Part shown: in pieces, positions 30,048 to 40,125 of the stretch
Position numbering within the stretch: the first letter of the stretch is position 1
How the letters are laid out: each line of letters opens with the position of its first letter
NCBI GenBank assembly: GCA_026393035.1
Contig: JAPLAY010000062.1
Span: 26,606-90,605 of the forward strand
Direction: 5' to 3'
Length of the DNA stretch: 64,000 bases
Origin: Actinomycetota bacterium
Lineage (GTDB): Bacteria; Actinomycetota; Actinomycetes; Nanopelagicales; Nanopelagicaceae
Notes under the pieces: generated by a model
Databases searched by the model: none
The model's input: the letters and a program-made list of their open reading frames with translations, nothing else
Told to the model about the DNA's origin: nothing
Made by a program: the position numbers and the translations under genes

Positions 30048-31306
30048 AAAAAGTTAGATCTAACATTGAGAAGCGCCGCTTAGTCGGAGTTTCGGTGATA
30101 ACTCTGTTATCAACAATTTCGTTACTATTTTTTGGTTTCATTTCTCCCGGAAAAGATAAAACTACATTTGGTTTTGTTCTAAATAACGAGTGGGTCATAA
30201 TCAAAGAATGGGTGATTGCATCCGCAACGGGGGCAAAAATATTCTCGCTAATCGCCGTTGTTGCTTCAATAATCGCGGTGCTTGCCTTCCGCGCTAATCG
30301 CAAAATTGTTATTCCCGCAGCAATTGCAACATTCGGAATTCTGATGTCATTTATTACTTGGGTGGCTTCCGGCAAATTTATTCCTTTCACTGGCTTGTTA
30401 CAGGGCGCACTTCTCTTGGCAGTTCCACTTATATTTGGCTCGATGTCAGGCTTAATTTGTGAGCGATCAGGTGTCATCAATATTGCGATCGAGGGGCAGC
30501 TGCTTGCCAGCGCCTTTGTCTCTGGAGTTGTTGCGAGCCTCACTCATAAAACTATTTGGGGACTTATTGCTGCGCCGATAGCTGGAGCGGCAATTTCATT
30601 CCTACTAGCGACATTCGCCATTAAGTTCTCTGTGGATCAAGTAATTCTAGGATTTGTATTGAACGTACTAGTTATTGGGCTAACTGATTTCCTTTATAAG
30701 AAGTTGTTGGTTCCATATCAATCAACTTGGAATACCGCACCGACCTTCGGACATATAGAACTTCCGATACTCGCAAAAATTCCAGTTCTTGGACCAATCT
30801 TCTTTAGTCAATCCATAGTCGTGTATTTGATGTTTGCGATAGTCGCAACAATTACCTTCGCCCTATTCAAAACTAAATGGGGACTACGAACTCGTGCTAT
30901 CGGCGAACATCCAACAGCTGCTGACACAGTTGGTATCGATGTTAACAAATTGAGATTTAAGAATGTCATGATCGCCGGATTGATCGCCGGTGTCGGTGGT
31001 GCCTATTACACAGTTGGTTCCGTTGGCGCATTTGGTAAAGAGATGACCGCGGGTGCCGGTTTTATCGCACTTGCTGCGCTAATTTTTGGTAAGTGGAGCC
31101 CAATTGGTGCGGTGTTCGCAGCGCTACTATTTGGTTTCGCAGATAATCTTCAGAGCACGCTAACAATTATCGGAGTGTCGATTCCATCTGAATTCATGCT
31201 TATGGTCCCTTATATTGCGACAATAATCGCGGTTACCGGATTGGTCGGAAGAGTTAGAGCTCCGGCTGCAGATGGTGTGCCATATCTACGTGGGGGAGCA
31301 CACTAA
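30035..31306 (+). CDS. ABC transporter permease (nucleoside type)
   Basis: GSMSGLICERSGVINIAIEGQLLASAF; alternative ATG start at 30044. Confidence 0.93.
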   Translation: MERMKKVRSNIEKRRLVGVSVITLLSTISLLFFGFISPGKDKTTFGFVLNNEWVIIKEWVIASATGAKIFSLIAVVASIIAVLAFRANRKIVIPAAIATFGILMSFITWVASGKFIPFTGLLQGALLLAVPLIFGSMSGLICERSGVINIAIEGQLLASAFVSGVVASLTHKTIWGLIAAPIAGAAISFLLATFAIKFSVDQVILGFVLNVLVIGLTDFLYKKLLVPYQSTWNTAPTFGHIELPILAKIPVLGPIFFSQSIVVYLMFAIVATITFALFKTKWGLRTRAIGEHPTAADTVGIDVNKLRFKNVMIAGLIAGVGGAYYTVGSVGAFGKEMTAGAGFIALAALIFGKWSPIGAVFAALLFGFADNLQSTLTIIGVSIPSEFMLMVPYIATIIAVTGLVGRVRAPAADGVPYLRGGAH

Positions 31307-31308
31307 TT

Positions 31309-31698
31309 TTGGAAATTAATTGGGATTTACTTCACGATCAAGCAAAAGAAATTATGACGAAGGCTTATGCACCTTACTCAAAATTTCCGGTTGGAGTTGC
31401 TGCTTTAGTAAGTGATGGCCGCATCGTTACTGGATGCAATGTTGAAAATGCGAGTTACGGACTTGGATTATGTGCCGAGTGCGGGCTAGTTTCTAATTTG
31501 ACTGCAAGTGGCGGTGGCCGTTTGATTGCTGCGGTATGTGTTGATGCAAAAGGCAATTTTCTCTCACCTTGTGGACGCTGTCGCCAACTTCTTTTTGAAC
31601 ATGGTGGAAATGATTTGCTCTTTATGACTCCTGACGGGCCAGCTCTAATGTCAACACTTCTACCGTGGGCATTTGGTCCGGATGATCTACCTAAATGA
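31309..31698 (+). CDS. cdd: Cytidine deaminase
   Basis: AYAPYSKFPVGVAAL, ENASYGLGLCAECGLVSNL, SPCGRCRQLLFEHG. Confidence 0.95.
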   Translation: MEINWDLLHDQAKEIMTKAYAPYSKFPVGVAALVSDGRIVTGCNVENASYGLGLCAECGLVSNLTASGGGRLIAAVCVDAKGNFLSPCGRCRQLLFEHGGNDLLFMTPDGPALMSTLLPWAFGPDDLPK

Positions 31699-32990
31699 GT
31701 GAAGTATTTGATGCCGTCGAAATCATTGGGGCAAAGCGCGATAAAAAAGAGTTAACAGATCCACAGATCGATTGGGTTATTGACGCTTACACAAAAGGCG
31801 TAGTTGCAGATGAACAGATGTCGGCGTTGCTTATGGCAATTTTGTTAAATGGAATGAATTCGCGTGAAATTTCCAGATGGACTAACGCCATGATTAATAG
31901 CGGCGAGCGAATGGAATGGTCGGCTCTCGATCGTAAAACTGTTGATAAACATTCAACTGGTGGCGTTGGCGACAAAATAACTTTGCCGCTCGCTCCTTTG
32001 GTTGCTGCTTGTGGTGGCGCTGTTCCACAATTATCAGGTCGCGGACTTGGTCATACCGGTGGAACTCTCGATAAATTGGAATCTATCCCTGGTTGGCGTG
32101 CGTCTTTATCTAATAGTGAGATGCTAGATGTAATTCAAAAATGTGGAGCTGTCATTTGTGCAGCAGGCGCTGGGCTAGCACCAGCCGATAAGAAACTTTA
32201 TGCACTTCGCGATGTAACCGGAACTGTTCAAGCAATCCCACTTATTGCATCAAGCATCATGAGTAAGAAAATTGCAGAGGGAACTAGCGCGTTAGTGCTC
32301 GATGTGAAAACCGGATCTGGTGCATTTATGTCCGATCCGAAAAATGCCGGAGAACTTGCCCGAGTAATGGTTGATCTTGGTAAGCAAGCTGGCGTAAAAA
32401 TGCGCGCCCTTGTTACCGCAATGGACATTCCACTCGGATTAACTGCGGGAAATGCGTTAGAAGTTCGTGAATCAATTGAAGTCTTAGCCGGTGGCGGACC
32501 AAGCGATGTTGTTGAATTAACTTTGGTTCTGGCACGCGAAATGTTGGATGCCGCGGGAATTAAGCCGCTCATGGATCCTGCAGATGCTTTGAAGAATGGA
32601 AAGGCAATGGATAGTTGGCGCGCGATGATTCGCGCACAAGGTGGCGATGTAGATGCGCCACTTCCAATCGCAAAAGAAAAAGTTGCAGTAACTGCTGATA
32701 CTGATGGAACGCTCTCGTCAATGGATGCAATGAGCGTTGGAATTGCAGCATGGCGATTAGGTGCGGGGCGTTCAAAGCAGGGTGAAAAGGTGAGTTTCGG
32801 CGCGGGTATTGAAATACATGCAAAGCCTGGCGCCCAAGTTAAGAAGGGCGATGCAATTTTTACCTTGCATGCAGATGATCCAGTGAGATTCGCGCGCGCG
32901 CAAAGTGCGCTAGAAAATTCCTTTAGTATTAGTAAAGATGGTTCGGTAGCACCACGCTTACCGCTAATTGTCGAGAGAATTGAGGGCTGA
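31695..32990 (+). CDS. deoA: Thymidine phosphorylase
   Basis: DKHSTGGVGDKITLPLAPLVAACGG, LGHTGGTLDKLESIPGW. Confidence 0.96.
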   Translation: MSEVFDAVEIIGAKRDKKELTDPQIDWVIDAYTKGVVADEQMSALLMAILLNGMNSREISRWTNAMINSGERMEWSALDRKTVDKHSTGGVGDKITLPLAPLVAACGGAVPQLSGRGLGHTGGTLDKLESIPGWRASLSNSEMLDVIQKCGAVICAAGAGLAPADKKLYALRDVTGTVQAIPLIASSIMSKKIAEGTSALVLDVKTGSGAFMSDPKNAGELARVMVDLGKQAGVKMRALVTAMDIPLGLTAGNALEVRESIEVLAGGGPSDVVELTLVLAREMLDAAGIKPLMDPADALKNGKAMDSWRAMIRAQGGDVDAPLPIAKEKVAVTADTDGTLSSMDAMSVGIAAWRLGAGRSKQGEKVSFGAGIEIHAKPGAQVKKGDAIFTLHADDPVRFARAQSALENSFSISKDGSVAPRLPLIVERIEG

Positions 32991-32991
32991 G

Positions 32992-34083
32992 ATGGCGCTA
33001 ACAAGTATTCCAACGCCAGAACAAATTAAGCGTCTGCCTAAAGCTGTAATTCATGATCATCTCGACGGTGGATTGCGACCTGAAACTATTATCGAACTTG
33101 CACGTGAAATTAATTATGCGCTACCAGCAAACGAACCAGAAGCTTTGGCTGATTGGTTTTATGAAGCGTGTAATTCAGGATCGCTAGTTCGGTATATCGA
33201 AACTTTTGAACACACGATTGCCGTGATGCAGACTAAAGAGGCGATTGCCAGAGTCGCGAAAGAATGTGCCCTTGATTTAGCAAGAGATGGTGTTGTTTAC
33301 GCAGAGGTTCGTGGCGCTCCTGAACTCTTTACTCAAAAGGGTTTAACTCTTGATGAAGTTATCGAAGCGACAATTGCGGGATATCGCGAAGGAGAAGCAG
33401 CAGCAAAGTCTGAAGGTTTAACTATCCGCGTGGAATCACTTCTCTGTGCGCTTCGCCAAAATCCACATGCGCAAGAAGTAGCGGAGAAAGTAGTTAAATA
33501 TCGCGACCTCGGAGTCGTTGGATTTGATATCGCTGGCCCCGAAGATGGTTTCCCGCCAACAAATCAATTAGATACTTTTAATTATCTACGACAAGAGGAT
33601 GCACACTTCACTATTCATGCCGGTGAGGCATATGGCTTACCGTCAATCTGGCAGGCAATTCAAATGTGCGGAGCCGAAAGACTTGGACATGGCGTTCGCA
33701 TAATTGAAGATATCGACTTCTCGGGAAGTAAGCCGATACTAGGTCGACTATCTGCCTACGTTCGCGATCGTCGAATTCCACTGGAACTTTGTCCTACTTC
33801 AAATTTGCAGACTGGGGCAGCAAAGACAATTGCAACTCATCCAATTGGTGCACTTGCAAAACTTAGATTTCGCGTAACTATTAATACCGATAACCGGCTT
33901 ATGAGTCGCACATCTATGACCAATGAAATGGTTGAAGTTGTAAAAGCATTTAATTGGAATTTCGCGGACCTGCAACGAGTAACAATCAACGCGCTGAAGA
34001 GCTCTTTCATACCTTTCGAAGAGCGTCTTTCAATAATCGAAGAGATAGTTAAGCCTGGTTATTTAGCTATAGCTAGCGAATAA
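32992..34083 (+). CDS. add: Adenosine deaminase
   Basis: IHDHLDGGLRPETI, FTIHAGEAYG, GHGVRII, LCPTSNLQTGA, TINTDNRLMS; start set at ATG 32992. Confidence 0.94.
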   Translation: MALTSIPTPEQIKRLPKAVIHDHLDGGLRPETIIELAREINYALPANEPEALADWFYEACNSGSLVRYIETFEHTIAVMQTKEAIARVAKECALDLARDGVVYAEVRGAPELFTQKGLTLDEVIEATIAGYREGEAAAKSEGLTIRVESLLCALRQNPHAQEVAEKVVKYRDLGVVGFDIAGPEDGFPPTNQLDTFNYLRQEDAHFTIHAGEAYGLPSIWQAIQMCGAERLGHGVRIIEDIDFSGSKPILGRLSAYVRDRRIPLELCPTSNLQTGAAKTIATHPIGALAKLRFRVTINTDNRLMSRTSMTNEMVEVVKAFNWNFADLQRVTINALKSSFIPFEERLSIIEEIVKPGYLAIASE

Positions 34084-35679
34084 TTTTCCAAGCGCATCAC
34101 AAATCTCTTTGACGCTCTGATTCGCTTCCATCTCTTCACCGACAACTTCTATGTAGCTCTTTAACTTTGGCTCAGTTCCACTTGGTCTAATAATTATGCG
34201 GACGTTTTCGCCAGCCCAAAGCCGAAAACCAACGGTCGGCAATTTGCTTGTAGTTAAATCTTCGAATGAGGTAATTTCAAAGTTGCCCAGCTTTTTTGGG
34301 GGATTGGCTTCGAGCTTCTGCAATATTGTTCTAATCACTGAAAGATCGCTGACTCGGATAGATAATTGTTCAGTCCGGTGGTAACCAATCTCGCGCCAGA
34401 TTTCTGATAGATATTTTGAAACGCTCGAACCCTTAGCCAATAGCTCTGAATTGATTTGGGCAATTTTAAGAGCGGCAGAGATTCCATCTTTATCGTTAAC
34501 CACCGTTGGATCAACGCAATAACCGATTGCTTCTTCGTATCCGAAGGCAAGGTTTTCGATCTTAGATAACCACTTGAATCCAGTAAGCGTTTCGACAAAT
34601 TGCGCACCAGAAGATTTTGCGATCTTCGAAAGCGCGCTTGAAGAAACTATGGTGGTTGCTAGAACTTTTCCGGTCATATTTGAAGATATTGCAATGTAGT
34701 GACCGAGAAGAGTTCCTAATTCATCACCGCGCAACATCCGCCATTGATCTGATTCATCTCTTATTGCGATGGCACATCTATCGGCGTCAGGGTCATTAGC
34801 AATTACTAAATCAGCGCGCTCTTTGATAGCTAATTTGATTGCTAAATCAATCGCACCTGGCTCCTCTGGATTGGGGAACGCTACTGTTGGAAAATCCGGA
34901 TCGGGTTCGGCTTGTTCAGTAACAAGTATCGGTTTGGAAAAATCAGCGCTCTTGAAAAGCGAGAGCAGAGTCTTGGTTCCGACACCATGCATTGCGGTGT
35001 AAACAATCTTGGATGGGACTGCTTCTTTTGCATTGCTTGCAGTTAATTCAAGATATTTTTCAATTAGATCTTCACCAATGATCTGCCAGTTAGTACCTCT
35101 AGGACTGGGTGTTTTTACTTTAGATATTTGGTTGGATATTTCGCTATCTGCTGGTGTAACGATTTGGCTTCCAGAATAACTAACGCCATCAACGATGCCA
35201 CCTAGATAAACCTTGTAGCCATTATCAATTGCGGGGTTGTGGCTAGCGGTAACCATTACACCGCAATCCATCTTTAATTCATTTACTGCAAAGGCCAGAA
35301 TTGGAGTTGGTAGTTCACGGGGTAAGACATAAACATCTAAACCAGCTCCAGCAAAAATCTCTGCACTCTCATTCAAAAATTCCTTTGAGCCATGTCTGGC
35401 ATCGCGTCCGATTACAACTCTCGATAATCCACGAGATATTAAAAATTGTGCGATTCCTGCAGCAGTTCGTCCAACAACTGCGCGATTCATACCCGAAGGT
35501 CCTGGGCGAACTGGTCCACGAAGCCCAGCAGTTCCAAATTCTAGAAAACCGTTAAAAGACCTGTTTAACTCTTCAATATTTTCGCTATCGAGCCAATCGC
35601 GCAACTGCTTAGAAGTTATGGGATCTGGATCGTTTGCAATCCATTCTTCAACTTCTAATCGCAACTGCTGGTTGATCAC
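34063..35679 (-). CDS. Phosphomannomutase/phosphoglucomutase family (phosphopentomutase role possible)
   Basis: GTAGLRGPVRPG, MVTASHNPAIDNGYKVYL, NDPDADRCAIAI, RPSGTEPKLKSYIE. Confidence 0.92.
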   Translation of the reverse strand: MINQQLRLEVEEWIANDPDPITSKQLRDWLDSENIEELNRSFNGFLEFGTAGLRGPVRPGPSGMNRAVVGRTAAGIAQFLISRGLSRVVIGRDARHGSKEFLNESAEIFAGAGLDVYVLPRELPTPILAFAVNELKMDCGVMVTASHNPAIDNGYKVYLGGIVDGVSYSGSQIVTPADSEISNQISKVKTPSPRGTNWQIIGEDLIEKYLELTASNAKEAVPSKIVYTAMHGVGTKTLLSLFKSADFSKPILVTEQAEPDPDFPTVAFPNPEEPGAIDLAIKLAIKERADLVIANDPDADRCAIAIRDESDQWRMLRGDELGTLLGHYIAISSNMTGKVLATTIVSSSALSKIAKSSGAQFVETLTGFKWLSKIENLAFGYEEAIGYCVDPTVVNDKDGISAALKIAQINSELLAKGSSVSKYLSEIWREIGYHRTEQLSIRVSDLSVIRTILQKLEANPPKKLGNFEITSFEDLTTSKLPTVGFRLWAGENVRIIIRPSGTEPKLKSYIEVVGEEMEANQSVKEICDALGKLFASYS

Positions 35680-36494
35680 AATTGTTTTAGAACCTTTGCA
35701 AGCAATTCGCCCATTCGTCCGGCCGCAGCTTTTCCTGCTTCCATGACTTCGGTATGGCTCAATTTTTCGCCAGTAACTCCGGCTGCTGCATTTGTAACAA
35801 GTGAGATTCCAAGAACTTCAGCACCAAGTGCATGAGCCGCGATTGCTTCAGGGACAGTAGACATACCAACTAAATCGGCGCCCATGGTTCGCAACATATT
35901 AATTTCGGCAGGTGTTTCATATGCCGGACCACGCCAGTGCACATAGACACCTTCTGCGAGCGAGCTGTCTTCACCTTTTACTAGCTCTCTAATTCGCTTG
36001 CTGTATAAATCAGTTAGATCAACAAAATCAGCACCAATCAATGGGCTTGTTGCAGTCATTGAAATATGGTCACGAATCAATACTGGTTGTCCTACTTTGT
36101 AATCGCGATTAATTCCACCACAAGCATTTGTGAGTACTACAACCTTGCATCCAGCTTTAACAGCGGTGCGGACACCATGAACAACTGGTTCTAGGCCTTT
36201 GCCTTCATAAAGATGAGTTCGGCCAAGAAAAACTAAAGCGTTAATAACTCCGTTTGCTCCTGCAATTTCATAAGAACGAATAAGTCCACCATGGCCAACA
36301 ACTGTTGGTGCTGGAAAACCAGGAACATCGGTAACTGCAAATTCGTGCGTTGGTGTTCCAAGTGCATCAGTCGCTGGCATCCAGCCTGATCCCATAACAA
36401 GTGCAACATCGTGTTTAGCTTTGCCAGTTAGCTCGGCAATTTTTGCGGCCGCAGCTACTGCAGTTCCGATTGGATCTGAATATAAATCGCTCAT
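35676..36494 (-). CDS. punA: Purine nucleoside phosphorylase
   Basis: VALVMGSGW, GRTHLYEGKGLEPVVHGVR, VLTNACGGINRDYKVG, SLVTNAAAG. Confidence 0.94.
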   Translation of the reverse strand: MSDLYSDPIGTAVAAAAKIAELTGKAKHDVALVMGSGWMPATDALGTPTHEFAVTDVPGFPAPTVVGHGGLIRSYEIAGANGVINALVFLGRTHLYEGKGLEPVVHGVRTAVKAGCKVVVLTNACGGINRDYKVGQPVLIRDHISMTATSPLIGADFVDLTDLYSKRIRELVKGEDSSLAEGVYVHWRGPAYETPAEINMLRTMGADLVGMSTVPEAIAAHALGAEVLGISLVTNAAAGVTGEKLSHTEVMEAGKAAAGRMGELLAKVLKQL

Positions 36495-36503
36495 AGTTGA
36501 AAT

Positions 36504-37118
36504 CTACTCGCTCTTGTCATGATCTCTAGAGCTCATGTTCGCCATATGGTGCTTGCGACAGAGAACCTCATAGAGAACTTCGGCGTCAGGTGCGGTATCT
36601 CCGGGCAGGAGTTGATCTCCTTCACGAGTCATGCGACCCCCAACTATGCGAGCATTGTGCGTAGCGCGCAGACCGCACCAACAGAGTGCTTCAACTTGTA
36701 ATGGGTTAACTCGATCAGCAAGTTCGATAAGTCGCATGGAACCTGGAAAAAGTGAAGTTCTAAAGTCGCTGAGAATTCCAAAGGCAAAGACATCAACGTC
36801 CAAAATATCTACAATTCGCGCAAGTTGATCAATCTGTTCACTCTCATAAAATTGTGCTTCATCAAAGATCAAATAATCTAATTGACCATTCCTCTTCTGA
36901 TGTTCAGATACAAATTCAAAAATATCCATGCCTGTCGAAACTTCAATTGCCGGACTTTGTAATCCAAGTCGTGAGGAAATTATTCCGGTTCCTGCTCGAT
37001 CCTTGTTTGTGAAAACTAGCCCGTGCCGGCCGCGACTTTCATAGTTGTGTGCGGTCTGAAGTGCGAGAGTGGATTTACCGCTATCCATAGTTCCGCAGTA
37101 ATAAATTAGTTGGGCCAT
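36504..37118 (-). CDS. tdk: Thymidine kinase
   Basis: YYCGTMDSGKSTLALQTAHNYE, LDYLIFDEAQFYESEQIDQLARIVD. Confidence 0.95.
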   Translation of the reverse strand: MAQLIYYCGTMDSGKSTLALQTAHNYESRGRHGLVFTNKDRAGTGIISSRLGLQSPAIEVSTGMDIFEFVSEHQKRNGQLDYLIFDEAQFYESEQIDQLARIVDILDVDVFAFGILSDFRTSLFPGSMRLIELADRVNPLQVEALCWCGLRATHNARIVGGRMTREGDQLLPGDTAPDAEVLYEVLCRKHHMANMSSRDHDKSE

Positions 37119-37185
37119 GGCGGCAGTTTGTCATAGTCAGCCCTGATTGCTGAGTATCAGGGAAGTGGTGTCCATCGCTGAATGA

Positions 37186-38613
37186 CTAATTGCCTCGGAG
37201 ATACTCCAGCACCTGGTTCGCGCTCCAACCTTTTGGATAAATCTTTGATAATTCATTTGCACCAGCTAAATCTGAGCCAAAAGTTACTAGCGGAAGTTCA
37301 GTTGTGCCATCGGCTCTAATTTGCCCAAGACCAATATCTGCCATCAACGCATTGCATAAACATTTGGAACGTGAGTTATGTTCCGAAGTTCCACCCTTAA
37401 ATTCGAAAGTTTTTATTGGTTCACCTGGACAGCGATAACCAATTCCGCCCTGCGGACGTTCGAAAGGTGTTCGTAAATATCCTAAATCGCAATTTCTAGA
37501 GCGACTATCGAAATTAGCATCCTCGGAAAGTGTTCCATCAATTTCAACAACTTTAAATGGAAAGCCAGTAGGGGAGGCATAAGGATCTGTTTTAACATTG
37601 AGTGCTTCCTCGGCTAAGAGATCAAAGAGTTCGCTCTTAATTACATTTGTAAAACCAGATTCATCGGCAAGCGCGAATAGTGAACCAACTTGAATTCCAA
37701 CCGCACCGAGCTCTTTTGCACGCTTCAAAGCGCTTGGTGTTCCATACCCACCAGCAAGCCAGAATGGAAGTCCGGTCTTAGCAACTTTCACTAAATCCGC
37801 TTCATCTAACTCTGAAAATTTGCTTTGACCGTCTTCTGTTATCGCATCTTTACTTCGTGGTGGCGCGTTATGTCCACCAGCAGTTGGACCTTCAACAATA
37901 AAACCATCTGGTCTAGTCTTCTCATCTTTGCCGAGATATGCGGCAAGGGCATGTGAGGAAATTATCGCTAAGAAATTTGGCTTCTTAATTTCAATCGTCT
38001 GAGGAGTTATAGTCTTAGGATCGAAAGCAAGAAAATGTGCGCTCTTCGAATTGGCGACATCGATATTCAATTTAAATGGTTGCAGCCCTGAGAATTGCCG
38101 AATCATCTCTGGTATTTGGGTGGGGATCCCGGCTCCCATAAGAATGTAATCAACACCAGCCAACATAGCTCCGAAAACTGTAGCGGGAGTCGCCAGTTGG
38201 ATTTTCTCAAGAGCGTTTACGCCAATTACGCCTTTATTATTCTCTTTTGCTAACCAAACTTCCGTGAAGACACTTATCGCAATTAAATTGACTGTTAAAT
38301 GAGTCTGCTTCAAACTCAATTTTGGAACATCTAGATATGGCTTTTCAGGTTCCCGCCCACCATCGATGAAATAGAAATTTAGAATTTCATTTGCAATATC
38401 CTGGTTTGGAAAATTCAAAAAGGCTCGTCGAATATCGCCAGTCAAGTCACCATCTTGTAGCCGTCTTGCGATTACTGAATCGATCGCGGTAGCTGAAACA
38501 ACTCCAAGGCCGCCACTCTTCGAAACCTCTTTTGCAAGTTGCCAGGTAGAAACTGCGATTCCCATGCCACCTTGAATAACATCCGGCAGCACTTCATTAC
38601 TTTCTAAAGGCAT
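37186..38613 (-). CDS. Nitronate monooxygenase (2-nitropropane dioxygenase family)
   Basis: IQGGMGIAVSTWQLAKEVSKSGGLGVVSATAID, VEGPTAGGHNAPPR, WLAGGYGTPSALKRAKELGAVGIQVGS. Confidence 0.88.
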   Translation of the reverse strand: MPLESNEVLPDVIQGGMGIAVSTWQLAKEVSKSGGLGVVSATAIDSVIARRLQDGDLTGDIRRAFLNFPNQDIANEILNFYFIDGGREPEKPYLDVPKLSLKQTHLTVNLIAISVFTEVWLAKENNKGVIGVNALEKIQLATPATVFGAMLAGVDYILMGAGIPTQIPEMIRQFSGLQPFKLNIDVANSKSAHFLAFDPKTITPQTIEIKKPNFLAIISSHALAAYLGKDEKTRPDGFIVEGPTAGGHNAPPRSKDAITEDGQSKFSELDEADLVKVAKTGLPFWLAGGYGTPSALKRAKELGAVGIQVGSLFALADESGFTNVIKSELFDLLAEEALNVKTDPYASPTGFPFKVVEIDGTLSEDANFDSRSRNCDLGYLRTPFERPQGGIGYRCPGEPIKTFEFKGGTSEHNSRSKCLCNALMADIGLGQIRADGTTELPLVTFGSDLAGANELSKIYPKGWSANQVLEYLRGN

Positions 38614-38683
38614 GCCGTGATTCTAAGAGTCAGAACTTTAAGCACATCAAATTTGCAGAGAGGTGGCACTCACTAACCAAGAG

Positions 38684-40027
38684 TTATTCACCGGTGTAAT
38701 ACTTTGCAATCTCCAAGAGGGATTTATCCAGAATTTGCAATCCTAATTGCGCATCAGCTTCCGAAATATTACAAGGTGGACAGAGATGAATTCGGTTGAA
38801 GTTGGTAAATGGCATCATGCCATTTGCTTTACAGGCTGCAACCAATTCATTCATTGCAGGGCTTGATCCACCATATGGCGCGAGCGGCGCATGAGTCTTG
38901 CGATCGCTTACTAAATCAACACCCCAGAAAACACCAGCACCGCGAATATCGCCGATCACTTTATGTTTCTTAGCAAGTTCAACTAGACCCGGCGCAAAAA
39001 TCTTTTCACCAATATTGGTCGCATTTTCCAACATCTTCTCCGCTTTCATAACATCAATCGTTGCTACTGCGGCAGCGGCTGCTAGTGGGTGTCCCATGTA
39101 AGTTAAGCCACCTGGGAAAACTTGTTCATCAAAAGTTTTAGAGATTTCATTACTAATAACGACGCCACCAAGAGGAACATAGCCAGATGTAACACCCTTT
39201 GCGAAGGTGATTAAGTCAGGAACAACTTTTGTACTTTGGAAAGCGAACCATTTACCTGTTCGACCAAAGCCAGCCATAACTTCATCGGCAATCCACATAA
39301 TCTTGTATTTATCGCAAAGTGCTCGCACACCTTCAAGATAGCCCGCAGGTGGAACCAATACTCCGGCTGTTCCTGGAACTGTCTCAATCAAAATTGCAGC
39401 AATTGTGTGAGGTCCTTCGAAAACGATTGTTTGCTCTAAGTGTTCTAGGGCGCGGGCACATTCTTCTGCCTCAGTAGTTGCCCAGAATGCAGAACGATAA
39501 AGATAAGGACCCCAGAAATGCACATGTCCAAATGCGAACTCATTTGGGAAACGACGCGGATCCCCAGTTGCATTTATTGCTGAGCCAGTATTGCCATGAT
39601 ACGAACGATAAGTTGAAAGTACTTTATGTCTCCTGGTGTGAATACGGCACATTCGAATCGCATTCTCAATCGCATCTGCGCCACCGTTAGTGAAAAATAC
39701 TTTTCCAAAATTTGAGCCAGCCAATTCGACTATGCGCTGTGCTGCTTCATTGCGAACATCACTTGCATGTTGCGGAGCAAGTGCCGTCAAAGTTGCTGCT
39801 TGTTCTTGAATTGCGGCAACTACCGTTGGATGTTGATGTCCAATATTTGTAAAAACCAGTTGAGAAGAGAAATCCAAATACTCTTTCCCGTCGTGATCCC
39901 AAAATCTAGAGCCAGAACTCTTCGCCACAGGGATTGGGGAGATTGCTCCTTGAGCTGACCAAGAATGAAAAACATACTTGTGGTCTGCTGCGCTTACTTG
40001 CGCATTGCTCTTTGAACCTGAACTCAT
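38684..40027 (-). CDS. Class III PLP-dependent aminotransferase (omega-amino acid/beta-alanine type possible)
   Basis: HPTVVAAIQEQ, VFFTNGGADAIENAIRM, WIADEVMAGFGRTGKWFAF, LITFAKGVTSGYVPLGGVV. Confidence 0.9.
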   Translation of the reverse strand: MSSGSKSNAQVSAADHKYVFHSWSAQGAISPIPVAKSSGSRFWDHDGKEYLDFSSQLVFTNIGHQHPTVVAAIQEQAATLTALAPQHASDVRNEAAQRIVELAGSNFGKVFFTNGGADAIENAIRMCRIHTRRHKVLSTYRSYHGNTGSAINATGDPRRFPNEFAFGHVHFWGPYLYRSAFWATTEAEECARALEHLEQTIVFEGPHTIAAILIETVPGTAGVLVPPAGYLEGVRALCDKYKIMWIADEVMAGFGRTGKWFAFQSTKVVPDLITFAKGVTSGYVPLGGVVISNEISKTFDEQVFPGGLTYMGHPLAAAAAVATIDVMKAEKMLENATNIGEKIFAPGLVELAKKHKVIGDIRGAGVFWGVDLVSDRKTHAPLAPYGGSSPAMNELVAACKANGMMPFTNFNRIHLCPPCNISEADAQLGLQILDKSLLEIAKYYTGE

Positions 40028-40125
40028 CGTGCGCCCCTAGCGTTTGGACGACATTGGACATAAGAAGCGCCATGTCAGTCTCTGGTAATTGGCGCCATCA
40101 TAATCCTCTGGCGTAGATTATCGCT

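Noticed and set aside
32228-33013. 261-aa minus-strand ORF opposite deoA
   Set aside because: Mirror of a well-conserved coding frame; Ser/Pro/Ala-rich nonsense composition.
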